Below are positions 6,892 to 13,860 of a DNA stretch of 15,962 nt, piece after piece; positions within the stretch are counted from its first letter, which is position 1, and every line of letters starts with the position of its first letter. The stretch is from the NCBI GenBank assembly GCA_016296415.1, contig JAEDJH010000034.1, positions 1-15,962 of the forward strand, given 5' to 3'. The position numbers and the translations under genes are program-made. The notes beneath the pieces were generated by a model that was given only the letters and a program-made list of their open reading frames with translations, was not told the DNA's origin and searched no databases. Source of the DNA: Clostridia bacterium. Its GTDB lineage: Bacteria > Bacillota > Clostridia > Christensenellales > CAG-138.

Positions 6892-8563
6892 CCTTTTTGC
6901 CTCCGTTTTTGTCGATTTCGATAATTATCGGAAGTATCATGGGGGTTCGCTTTGTCTTTGCGTAAAGGTCGTCCTTTACGGCATTCTTGAGCTGGTTTTT
7001 GAGCTGCGCCCATTCCGACTTGTGGGCGCCCTTGAACAACAGCGCCTGCTCACGGATGACCGCCTTCGCCTGCTTCAAAAGCTCCTCGGAGCTTCGCACA
7101 TATACAAAGCCCCTCGATACTATTTCGGGCTCGGCACAAAGCTCACCCGTTTCCTTGTCGAGGGCGATCACCACGGTGAAAAGGCCGTCGAGCGAAAGCA
7201 AACGTCTGTCCTTAAGGACGGCGTTTCCGATGTCGCCTATTCCGAGACCGTCAACGAGCACGCTTCCGCAGGGGACGCTTCCGGCGATACGTGCGGATTC
7301 GCCGGTAAATTCGATGATGCCGCCGATTTCGGGTATGAAGGTGTTTTCCGGCTGTACGCCCATTGAAACGGCGAGGTCGGAGTGCTGATAGAGATGGCGC
7401 AGCTCTCCGTGAACCGGAATGAAAAACTTGGGCTTGGTCAGCGCAATCATGAGCTTAAGCTCCTCCTGACGTGCGTGACCGGAAACGTGAACGTCCGCAA
7501 GCGAGTCGTAAACGACCTTTGCGCCCCTCTGGAAAAGCTGGTTTATGACCTTTGCGACGCCCTTTTCGTTGCCGGGTATGGCGGAGGCGGATATTATAAC
7601 CGTGTCGCCGGTTCCTATGTTCAGCTTGTGTGAGGCGTTTGCCATGCGGAAAAGTCCGCTCATCGGCTCACCCTGGCTTCCCGTGGTTATTATGCAGATT
7701 CGGTTGTCGGGATAGTTTTTAAGCTGCTCTATGTCCACGACGCTTTCTTTCGGAATGGAAAGATAGCCAAGCTCCATTGCCATATTGGCAATGTTCACCA
7801 TGCTCCTGCCCTGGAAGCATATCACCCTGTCACGCATGACCGCCACGTCGGCGACCTGCTGTATCCTGTAAATGTTTGAGGCGAACGATGCAACCACGAC
7901 CCTGCCCGTGGCAAGGTCAAAATAATGCTCAAACGTTTTGCCGATTTCCTTCTCCGATTGGGTATATCCGCTGCGTTCGACGTTTGTGCTGTCGGACATG
8001 AGGGCAAGCACCCCGTCCGAGCCGTACCACGCAAGCCTCCTCATATCCATGGGTTCCCCGTCAAGCGGAGTCATATCGAGCTTAAAGTCGCCGGTGTGTA
8101 TAAGTGTACCGAGCGGCGTGCGTATTGCAAGCGCTACCGCACCGGCAATGGAGTGGCTTATCTTAATAAACTCGATCTCAAAGCAGCCGAGCGTTATTTT
8201 GTCGCCCGCCTGTATGCAGGTCAAGTCCGCATCGGTTATCTTTTGCTCATCGAGCTTGTGCTTTATGAGCCCTATTGAAAGTTTTGTTCCGAATACGGGC
8301 ACGTTAAATTGCTTGAGCGCATAGGGGACGGCTCCTATATGGTCCTCGTGTCCGTGCGTAATGAGTATGCCGCGTATGCGTGCCGAGTTTTTCTCAAGGT
8401 ATGTCATGTCGGGAATGACAAGGTCTATTCCGAGCATCTCTTCGTCGGGGAAGGACAGGCCGCAGTCGATTATGATTATGTCGTTGCCGTATTCAACGAG
8501 GGTCATGTTTTTGCCTATCTCGCCGACGCCGCCGAGCGGTATTATCTTCAGCTTTGATGTCAA
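6884..8563 (-). CDS. rnj: Ribonuclease J (endo/5'-3' exoribonuclease)
   Basis: A 559-residue metallo-beta-lactamase/beta-CASP nuclease that matures and degrades RNA in the cytosol. Visible zinc and catalytic elements (numbered from the ATG at 8572): HGHEDH (73-78), H140 in ISHSIAG, D162 in TGDFKLD, DSTN (194-197), the beta-CASP region with the TTGSQGEP block (296-303), HVSGHA (362-367) and PVHGE (386-390). A C-terminal domain (about 450-562) fits RNase J. Start: the ATG at 8570-8572 touches the strong AAAGGAG (8573-8579) with no spacing, whereas TTG at 8561-8563 lies 9 nt from it and yields a normal N-terminus, so I favour the TTG; the ATG would add three residues. The gene follows the RlmL-like gene after a 75-84 nt gap that starts with a hairpin. 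Confidence 0.95.
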   Translation of the reverse strand: MTSKLKIIPLGGVGEIGKNMTLVEYGNDIIIIDCGLSFPDEEMLGIDLVIPDMTYLEKNSARIRGILITHGHEDHIGAVPYALKQFNVPVFGTKLSIGLIKHKLDEQKITDADLTCIQAGDKITLGCFEIEFIKISHSIAGAVALAIRTPLGTLIHTGDFKLDMTPLDGEPMDMRRLAWYGSDGVLALMSDSTNVERSGYTQSEKEIGKTFEHYFDLATGRVVVASFASNIYRIQQVADVAVMRDRVICFQGRSMVNIANMAMELGYLSIPKESVVDIEQLKNYPDNRICIITTGSQGEPMSGLFRMANASHKLNIGTGDTVIISASAIPGNEKGVAKVINQLFQRGAKVVYDSLADVHVSGHARQEELKLMIALTKPKFFIPVHGELRHLYQHSDLAVSMGVQPENTFIPEIGGIIEFTGESARIAGSVPCGSVLVDGLGIGDIGNAVLKDRRLLSLDGLFTVVIALDKETGELCAEPEIVSRGFVYVRSSEELLKQAKAVIREQALLFKGAHKSEWAQLKNQLKNAVKDDLYAKTKRTPMILPIIIEIDKNGGKKDE

Positions 8564-8572
8564 ATGATACAT

Positions 8573-8579
8573 CTCCTTT
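8573..8579 (-). promoter_or_regulatory. Start-deciding Shine-Dalgarno of RNase J
   Basis: The minus strand reads AAAGGAG directly followed by ATG. Spacing is 0 nt to that ATG and 9 nt to the in-frame TTG at 8563. The 9-nt distance equals that of the mltG TTG start in the same operon. Confidence 0.6.
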
Positions 8580-8620
8580 CGTCGTTAATTATTGACAGGT
8601 CGGTTTGTTTGTATAATGCC

Positions 8621-8649
8621 GATGCATCCCGAACGGTCGGGCGAGCATC
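8621..8649 (-). other. Hairpin in the RlmL-like gene / RNase J junction
   Basis: Two nested stems: outer GATGC/GCATC (8621-8625 with 8645-8649) and inner CCCGA/TCGGG (8628-8632 with 8637-8641), separated by a 2/3-nt internal loop, with ACGG at the tip. It overlaps the TGA of the upstream gene (8648-8650). No U-tract follows on the minus strand, so it is not a canonical terminator. It could be a processing or stability element in the RNase J leader; that is inference. Confidence 0.45.
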
Positions 8650-9766
8650 ATAAATCCTTTTTTGCAAAGTAGCTGTAAAGGGTACAGCGCATTCCGCCGT
8701 TTGTAAGGTTTCTGCGCTTGTCCGCCTTTCCGTACACCTTTTCAAAGTCAGGGTTGGAGGTAATTATGTTTCTGGACAAATTCGGATGCGCCTCAAACTT
8801 GGCGTGCATCTCTTTGTACAGCTTTTCAACGTGCTTTTTGTCCATCAGCCTTTCGCCGTAGGGCGGGTTGCACGCAATGATGCCGAAGCCGTCGTGTACA
8901 GGGGAAAATTCGCTCAGGGGCTTTACCGCCCAGTTGAGCATGACCCCCGCTTTTTTCGCATGGCGCTTGCATAGGTCGATACAGCGTGCGTCTATGTCGC
9001 TGCCGTAAATCGGCGGAAGCGACGCCTGCGGCTTTATAGAGTCACGGGCCGCTTCACGGGCTATCCTGAATCTGAATGTTTCGAGAAAATGCCAGCTTTC
9101 TGCGGCGAACGTCCTGTTAATCCCGGGTGCGATGTTTGCGGCTATCATCGCCGCCTCTATTGGCATTGTGCCGGAGCCGCACATGGGGTCGTACAGCGGA
9201 ATGTCGGGCTTATAGCGGGAAAGCATCACGATAGCGGCGCCGAGCGTTTCCGCAATGGGCGCATCAACGTTATATGTGCGGTAGCCTCGCCTTGAAAGCC
9301 CTGCTCCGCAGCAATCGAGCGCAACCGTTACCACATCTCTCAAAAGACCGATTTCTATTATCACACGATTGCCGGTTTCCGGAAGTATTTGGGTGTGATA
9401 GCTTGAACGCAGGCTTTCAACTATGGCTTTTTTTGCTATGCTTTGGCAGTCCGATACCGAAAACAGCGTGCTTTTTGCGCTTTTTCCAGTGACATGGATA
9501 AAGCTGTCACGGCGAAGGTACTGCCTCCAGTCTATTCGCTTTACGCCCTCAAAAAGTTCCTCGAACGTGGTTGCTTTAAATACCGAAACCTCCAGCAGTA
9601 CTCTTTCTGCGGTGCGGAGCCAAAGGCAGGCGGCAGCCATTTCGTCAAAGCCGCCTTCGAATATGACCCTTGCGTCCTCGACGGCCAATACGTTTATGCC
9701 AAGCTTTTTAAGCTCAAGCGATGTAAGCGACTCTACGCCCATTTTGCAGGTTGCGATAAATCTCAT
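8648..9766 (-). CDS. RlmL/YpsC-like THUMP-domain 23S rRNA guanine-N2 methyltransferase
   Basis: A 372-residue SAM-dependent RNA methyltransferase. A THUMP-containing RNA-binding half (about 1-160) precedes a Rossmann methyltransferase domain with motif I DPMCGSGT (193-200), the acidic YGSDID (254-259) and catalytic NPPYGER (300-306). The arrangement equals the N-terminal half of E. coli RlmL (23S m2G2445) and B. subtilis YpsC. The RlmK half is absent, as is usual in Bacillota. The ATG overlaps the TPR gene's stop as ATGA, with GAGGAGG 5 nt before it, so translation is coupled. The exact target guanine is inferred from the family. Confidence 0.9.
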   Translation of the reverse strand: MRFIATCKMGVESLTSLELKKLGINVLAVEDARVIFEGGFDEMAAACLWLRTAERVLLEVSVFKATTFEELFEGVKRIDWRQYLRRDSFIHVTGKSAKSTLFSVSDCQSIAKKAIVESLRSSYHTQILPETGNRVIIEIGLLRDVVTVALDCCGAGLSRRGYRTYNVDAPIAETLGAAIVMLSRYKPDIPLYDPMCGSGTMPIEAAMIAANIAPGINRTFAAESWHFLETFRFRIAREAARDSIKPQASLPPIYGSDIDARCIDLCKRHAKKAGVMLNWAVKPLSEFSPVHDGFGIIACNPPYGERLMDKKHVEKLYKEMHAKFEAHPNLSRNIITSNPDFEKVYGKADKRRNLTNGGMRCTLYSYFAKKDL

Positions 9767-11493
9767 TTTTCCTCCTCGCCTTCGGGCTTGTCGGGCAATG
9801 CCAAAGCATCGGCTATGCGATTGAGTGCGTTGTCCAAACGGCGCTCCGTGACACCGTACGCCTCCAGCAGTGCGGAAGGCTCCGTACCGCCGTTTTGTTT
9901 GTTAAGCGCAAGAAACTCTATCGCAGCGGCAACAGCATCCTCCATCTGAGGGGTAAGCTGCGGAAAGTGCCCCGATTCGTTAGTTTTTTTGACAAAGGTA
10001 TAGAATATGTTCAGCGCCTCGCGCTTGATGTCGTCACCGTCACCCACCATGAGCGAGGCGGAAAGCCTGTCTCCTATTCGCCTGTACGCCGCCGGCAGCT
10101 TGGGCTTTTCGGGCGAGAATGCAAAGGCGGTGATTATGTCGGCACTGTCCGTAAGCATACCGTAGGGCTTTTTTGCGCCTATGCTTTCGAGCGTTTTGAG
10201 TGCTGCCGCTTTTATTTCAAAGGACTCGCTCTGTCTCAAAATGAAGCGCCTGAGGATATCCTCTGCCGCATCTCCGCCGTAGGTTGCGATGATTTGAAGG
10301 CTGATACCCTTCATGTGGTCGTCGAGCGTGGTCAGTGCCCAGTTAAGAAGCTCCGCTGACTCGGGACCTATTTTTTCCTCGCTTTCCGTCAGCAGCTTCA
10401 GTCGGTCTATCCTTGAAAGTATTTCGGGATACGGAACCTGATACAGATGAGGGAGACTTACGTTCGGTCTTTCTACGTCATCGCTCCTGCACAGCTTGAT
10501 ATAGTAGGAGGCGATGGTATCCGAGGGGTCGAGCTTCAGCAGCAGCTCGTAGCGCTCCGCCGCCTGCTCATAGTTGCCGAGCTCATATTGGCATACAGCC
10601 ATGCCGTGATTTATTATCGGCACGTAGGGGAAATATTCGAGCAGGCGCATATATACGTCCCGAGCGTCCTCGTAAAGCTTCATATCCATCAGCGTTGTGG
10701 CGATGCGTATCATATCCGTTGGCTCGACCGAACGCAGATTTTTGAGTACCTTTACCGCTGCGGCACTTTCTTCCTGCCTGCCCGAAGCGGATAAAAACAG
10801 GGCAAGACAGCACTTTGCCGGTACGTCGTCGGGGGTGTCGTCAAGTATCTCTTTGACTGTTGAGATCGCTTTATCAAAGTCCTTTGCGCAAAAATATGTG
10901 AGCGCCAAATTGAGCTGCAACAGCGTAAGGTCGGGGAATTTATCGCAAAGCTTCTTCAATACGGCGATTGCGGCATCGGTGTTGCCCTTGCTCGTGTGAC
11001 GGCTTGCCTTGGACAGCTCTCTTGTTATTGTGAAGCTTTCCTCCTCGGAATAATTGCTTTCATAATCCTCGGCGGCTTCCCTCTCGGAGTCGATCAGGTT
11101 GAGCATATCCTGCGCATCGTAGGAATACTCGCCGTCGGGGAACTTGTTTAAGTATATCGTTGCCCATTTTTCGGCGTTCTGATATTGTTTTTGGAACATA
11201 TAGTTCAGGGCGATGCCGAAAAAGCAGATCTCGGACACATTACCGTTTATAAACTGCTCAAAGAGGAGGGCGTTGGATTCGTCATAGCGGTCGAGCGCAC
11301 AAAGTGTCTCCGACAGGGCAAACGCCGCTTCGGAGCTTGAAGGCTTTTTTTGACGGGCTATGCGGAAATTGCGGACAGCGTCGATATAACGCCCCTGCTG
11401 CTTCATCTTAGCGCCGACACGCATGTAATAATCATAGCCCCGGTTGAAGGAAAGCACCCTTCCGCTCGACTTGTTTACGGTAATATCGCCCAT
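9763..11493 (-). CDS. TPR-repeat protein with helical C-terminal region, function unknown
   Basis: A 576-residue soluble protein without signal peptide or membrane helix. At least eight TPR-like helical pairs can be followed: about 20-51, 54-85, 87-120, 156-188, 189-222, 223-257, 259-291 and 292-324. They carry typical signs such as YEDARDVYMRLLEYFP (274-289) and LGNYEQAAERYELLLKLDP (305-323). An acidic linker (about 134-153, EREAAEDYESNYSEEES) splits the repeats into two groups. The C-terminal part (about 340-576) looks alpha-helical, perhaps HEAT-like. TPR domains are protein-docking scaffolds, so it probably bridges partners, with neighbours hslO and the RlmL-like gene as first guesses. 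Its ATG is 9 nt past the hslO stop; the only Shine-Dalgarno (GAGGAG, 11506-11511) is 12 nt away, so coupling to hslO is likely. No named family recognised. Confidence 0.85.
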   Translation of the reverse strand: MGDITVNKSSGRVLSFNRGYDYYMRVGAKMKQQGRYIDAVRNFRIARQKKPSSSEAAFALSETLCALDRYDESNALLFEQFINGNVSEICFFGIALNYMFQKQYQNAEKWATIYLNKFPDGEYSYDAQDMLNLIDSEREAAEDYESNYSEEESFTITRELSKASRHTSKGNTDAAIAVLKKLCDKFPDLTLLQLNLALTYFCAKDFDKAISTVKEILDDTPDDVPAKCCLALFLSASGRQEESAAAVKVLKNLRSVEPTDMIRIATTLMDMKLYEDARDVYMRLLEYFPYVPIINHGMAVCQYELGNYEQAAERYELLLKLDPSDTIASYYIKLCRSDDVERPNVSLPHLYQVPYPEILSRIDRLKLLTESEEKIGPESAELLNWALTTLDDHMKGISLQIIATYGGDAAEDILRRFILRQSESFEIKAAALKTLESIGAKKPYGMLTDSADIITAFAFSPEKPKLPAAYRRIGDRLSASLMVGDGDDIKREALNIFYTFVKKTNESGHFPQLTPQMEDAVAAAIEFLALNKQNGGTEPSALLEAYGVTERRLDNALNRIADALALPDKPEGEEEK

Positions 11494-11502
11494 GTTACGG
11501 TG

Positions 11503-12396
11503 TTACTCCTCTTTCTGCTTTGCATATTGCAGCAGTTCCTTCAGCTCGTCCTCGCTGAAGCTGTAAACGGTATTGCAAAAATGGCAGGTTATTTCTGCTC
11601 CGTGTTCGTTTTCTATCATGTCCGACAGTTCATCCTCGCCGAGCGATACCAGCACGCTTTCTATACGGGTGCGGCTGCAGTCGCAGCGATACTGCGGTTC
11701 GATGCGCTCCGTTTCGACAAAGCTTATATCGCCCAAAATATCGTTCAATACTGCACTCAGATCGGAGCTTGCTTCGAGCATGGCGGACATTTTCTGTATC
11801 TTCTCCGCCTTATCCTGCAAAATATCTATGTTTTCCGACGGACAGTTCGGCAGGGGCTGTATTAAAATCCCGCCTGCAGAGAGAACATCGCCCGAGGCTG
11901 CGTTTATCCGTACTCCGAGGTACACGAGAGTGGGCTGCTGCTCGCTGAGCGCATAATAGCTTGCAAAGTCCTCGGCAATTTCGCCGGAAATTATGTTGCA
12001 GGTGCCGACGTAAGGCTCCTTCATGGAAAGGTCACGCACGACGGTGAGTTTGCCGGTGCGTCCGACAGCGGAGGCCACGTCAAGCTTGCCCACGGGGGAA
12101 AGGGGAAGCTCTATGGCGGGGTTTTCGATATAGCCTTTCACGGTTCCGTCGGAAAGTCCCGTGCAGATTATACTGCCCGCAGGACCGCCGCCCTTGATTA
12201 TTACGGATACACGGTCGGTTTCGTTTTTTAGCATTGCGCCCATCATGGCGGTCATCAAAAGCGTGCGCCCGAGTGCGGCCGTACAAACCCTCGAAAGCTC
12301 ATGGGTCGTTTTTGCGACCTTTATCATTTCCAGGCCGGAAACGGCCATCACGTTCACGCTGTTGTCCAAAAGCATTCCCTTGATTATTTTATCCAT
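11503..12396 (-). CDS. hslO: Hsp33 redox-regulated chaperone
   Basis: A 297-residue cytosolic holdase activated by oxidation. The N-terminal substrate-binding domain includes IKGGGPAGS (67-75) and the conserved NISGE-like IISGEIAEDF (135-144). The redox switch keeps its four zinc-binding cysteines, C238-x-C240 and C271-x2-C274. Full length for the family. The ATG overlaps the preceding methyltransferase gene by 8 nt (ATGGATAA), with only a weak AGAGAG site before it, so it is probably translated by coupling. The TPR gene follows after 9 nt. Confidence 0.96.
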   Translation of the reverse strand: MDKIIKGMLLDNSVNVMAVSGLEMIKVAKTTHELSRVCTAALGRTLLMTAMMGAMLKNETDRVSVIIKGGGPAGSIICTGLSDGTVKGYIENPAIELPLSPVGKLDVASAVGRTGKLTVVRDLSMKEPYVGTCNIISGEIAEDFASYYALSEQQPTLVYLGVRINAASGDVLSAGGILIQPLPNCPSENIDILQDKAEKIQKMSAMLEASSDLSAVLNDILGDISFVETERIEPQYRCDCSRTRIESVLVSLGEDELSDMIENEHGAEITCHFCNTVYSFSEDELKELLQYAKQKEE

Positions 12397-13138
12397 CTAT
12401 CTCTCTGACCTTTTCTGCCACTATCTGCAGCCTTTCACAGTTATTGTCGGGGGTGTTTTCGGTGAAGGCATCATATATGCCCATGGGTATGAAGCCGAAT
12501 TTTGCCAGGCTTTCGGAAAGCTCCGAAGCGGTGTAACCGTATTGGATATGCTCCTCAAAGCTTTTTTTGTACAAACCGTCGGCGGCTTTCTCAAAAAGTG
12601 TGAGCCGCATCCGGCAGAGCCTGCTTACGCCGTCAAACATATTTTCCCATATATATGCGGCGCTCCCCTCGTCCGAGGCGAATGTGCTGCAGCCGAGCAC
12701 GTTTTTCAGCTTGTGCAGGGTCGATACGTCAAACAACAGCCGCCCGCCCGTTTTCAATGCACGGTTCGCCGAGCTTAGAAAGTCCGCAAGATCGCTTTCG
12801 TCGGTGAGATAATTCACGCCGTCGCAGGCGCAAACGATCGCATCGACACGCTTGTGAAACTCAATGTGCCGCATATCCATGCTGAGAAATTGCAGCTTCT
12901 GTCCGCTTCTTCTTGCGTTTTCGGCGGCCGTTTGCAGCATTTCAAGCGATATGTCGGATGCGGTGATGTTAAAGCCCATGCGCTTCAGCCTTACGGAAAT
13001 TGCGCCCGTGCCGCAGGCGCATTCCAAAACGCTGCAGTTTTTCGGCAAAAACGAGGCGATATACGCCGCCCATTTATCATAGTCAACGTCCCGCATGAGT
13101 CGGTCATATACCGATGCAAATCCGCTGTATGCTTCCAT
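12389..13138 (-). CDS. Class I SAM-dependent methyltransferase, substrate unknown
   Basis: A 249-residue cytosolic Rossmann-fold methyltransferase. It opens with the YSGFASVYDRLMRDVDY (4-20) typical of Methyltransf_25/11-type proteins. Motif I is VLECACGTG (37-45), the SAM-ribose acidic residue is D62 in ASDIS, and a DAIVCACDGVNYL segment marks the post-II/motif IV region. The start is ATG 13136-13138, with a full AAAGGAGG (13145-13152) 6 nt before it; the longer TTG start at 13168 lies upstream of this site and is rejected. It is the first gene of the eight-gene run and overlaps hslO by 8 nt. Its substrate (small molecule, RNA or protein) cannot be told from the sequence. Confidence 0.9.
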   Translation of the reverse strand: MEAYSGFASVYDRLMRDVDYDKWAAYIASFLPKNCSVLECACGTGAISVRLKRMGFNITASDISLEMLQTAAENARRSGQKLQFLSMDMRHIEFHKRVDAIVCACDGVNYLTDESDLADFLSSANRALKTGGRLLFDVSTLHKLKNVLGCSTFASDEGSAAYIWENMFDGVSRLCRMRLTLFEKAADGLYKKSFEEHIQYGYTASELSESLAKFGFIPMGIYDAFTENTPDNNCERLQIVAEKVREIDG

Positions 13139-13185
13139 TCGCAGCCTCCTTTGAGAAAAAATCCGCAAAATACCCCATATTGATA

Positions 13186-13214
13186 ATTATACAACATGCC
13201 CGTCAAAATAGCAA
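13186..13214 (-). promoter_or_regulatory. Promoter of the methyltransferase-hslO-...-U32 operon
   Basis: On the minus strand TTGCTA (complement of 13209-13214), 17 bp, and a perfect TATAAT (complement of 13186-13191). The -35 matches 4 of 6. Initiation near 13179 leaves a leader of about 41 nt that contains the strong ribosome site at 13145-13152. It is the only convincing promoter I see for the whole minus-strand run. Confidence 0.7.
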
Positions 13215-13228
13215 TTACATAGGTGTAA
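13215..13228. promoter_or_regulatory. Palindrome between divergent promoters, candidate operator
   Basis: TTACA (13215-13219), spacer TAGG and TGTAA (13224-13228) form a 5-4-5 inverted repeat that directly touches the -35 of the minus-strand promoter. A second pair, CCGTCAA (13200-13206) and TTGACGG (13232-13238), flanks it. I recognise no regulator consensus, and five-base arms can arise by chance in AT-rich DNA. Confidence 0.3.
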
Positions 13229-13279
13229 ACATTGACGGCTATAAAATGGGCGTTATTTAGCCAAATACGGCAGATGCAC

Positions 13280-13309
13280 TTGACAAAAAGACATAATATA
13301 GGATATAGT
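13280..13309 (+). promoter_or_regulatory. Promoter of carD-yacL
   Basis: Perfect TTGACA (13280-13285), 18 bp, and TATAGT (13304-13309). Expected initiation near 13316 leaves a leader of about 43 nt before the GTG start of carD at 13359. It lies back to back with the minus-strand promoter at 13186-13214. Confidence 0.8.
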
Positions 13310-13344
13310 AATAGCAGGGGGAGTGTCGCCTGTATTAAATTATA

Positions 13345-13351
13345 AGGGGAG
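13345..13351 (+). promoter_or_regulatory. Start-deciding Shine-Dalgarno of carD
   Basis: AGGGGAG at 13345-13351 stands 7 nt before GTG 13359, which gives the family-typical N-terminus MFEVGD. The upstream GTG at 13323 would add 12 residues not seen in CarD proteins and lies only 7 nt from the predicted transcription start. Confidence 0.75.
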
Positions 13352-13358
13352 AGTGCAA

Positions 13359-13823
13359 GTGTTTGAAGTTGGAGATATAGTCTGTTATCCGATGCATGGG
13401 GTTGGCTCCGTTCAGGGGATAGACGAAAACACCGTGCTTGGTGAAACGAACAGCTACTATATTATATGCTTTGTTTCGACAAACTTAAAGGCGATGGTTC
13501 CCGTATCATCCGCAGAGCAGATTGGGCTCAGGCGAATAATCGCTTCGGAGGAATGCGAAAAAGTTCTGCGGTATTTTGAGACCTTTGAGCCCGGGGAAAT
13601 GAGCGATAACTGGAATCAAAGGTACAGGGAAAATCTGAAAAAACTCAAAAGCGGAAATATCTATGACATGGTCGACGTGGTTAAGGGATTGAGAAGCAGG
13701 AGCGAGACCCGCGGGCTTTCATCCGGGGAGCGGAAGATGTTCTTAACCGCAAGACAGGTTCTGATAACGGAGCTGTCCGTTGCAAGCGGCATGGATGCTG
13801 AAGAAATAAGCAAGGTAATATAA
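13359..13823 (+). CDS. carD: CarD/CdnL-family RNA polymerase-binding transcription factor
   Basis: A 154-residue regulator. The N-terminal RNAP-interaction domain (about 1-58, MFEVGDIVCYPMHGVG) binds the beta subunit as in TRCF/Mfd. The C-terminal helical domain has NWNQRYRENLKKLKSG (84-99) and GLSSGERKMFLTARQVL. W85 lies in the motif that in mycobacterial CarD carries the tryptophan that wedges into the upstream edge of the open promoter bubble, so it should stabilise open complexes. The start is GTG 13359 (see its Shine-Dalgarno). It is followed after 37 nt by yacL, a neighbour pairing familiar in Bacillota. Confidence 0.93.
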   Translation: MFEVGDIVCYPMHGVGSVQGIDENTVLGETNSYYIICFVSTNLKAMVPVSSAEQIGLRRIIASEECEKVLRYFETFEPGEMSDNWNQRYRENLKKLKSGNIYDMVDVVKGLRSRSETRGLSSGERKMFLTARQVLITELSVASGMDAEEISKVI

Positions 13824-13860
13824 TGATATTAAATTTAATACAAAAGGAAGGTGCTGCGTT

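Noticed and set aside
9443..9949. 168-codon plus-strand ORF across the RlmL-like / TPR gene junction
   Set aside because: It is antisense to two well-supported genes, has no Shine-Dalgarno, and its composition is explained by the third-position bias of the opposite strand.
13139..13168. TTG start at 13168 for the first methyltransferase gene
   Set aside because: It lies upstream of the full AAAGGAGG that serves ATG 13138, and the extra ten residues look like translated leader.
13323..13358. GTG start at 13323 for carD
   Set aside because: CarD proteins begin at MF-x-VGD. GTG 13359 has AGGGGAG at 7 nt, and 13323 is almost at the predicted transcription start.
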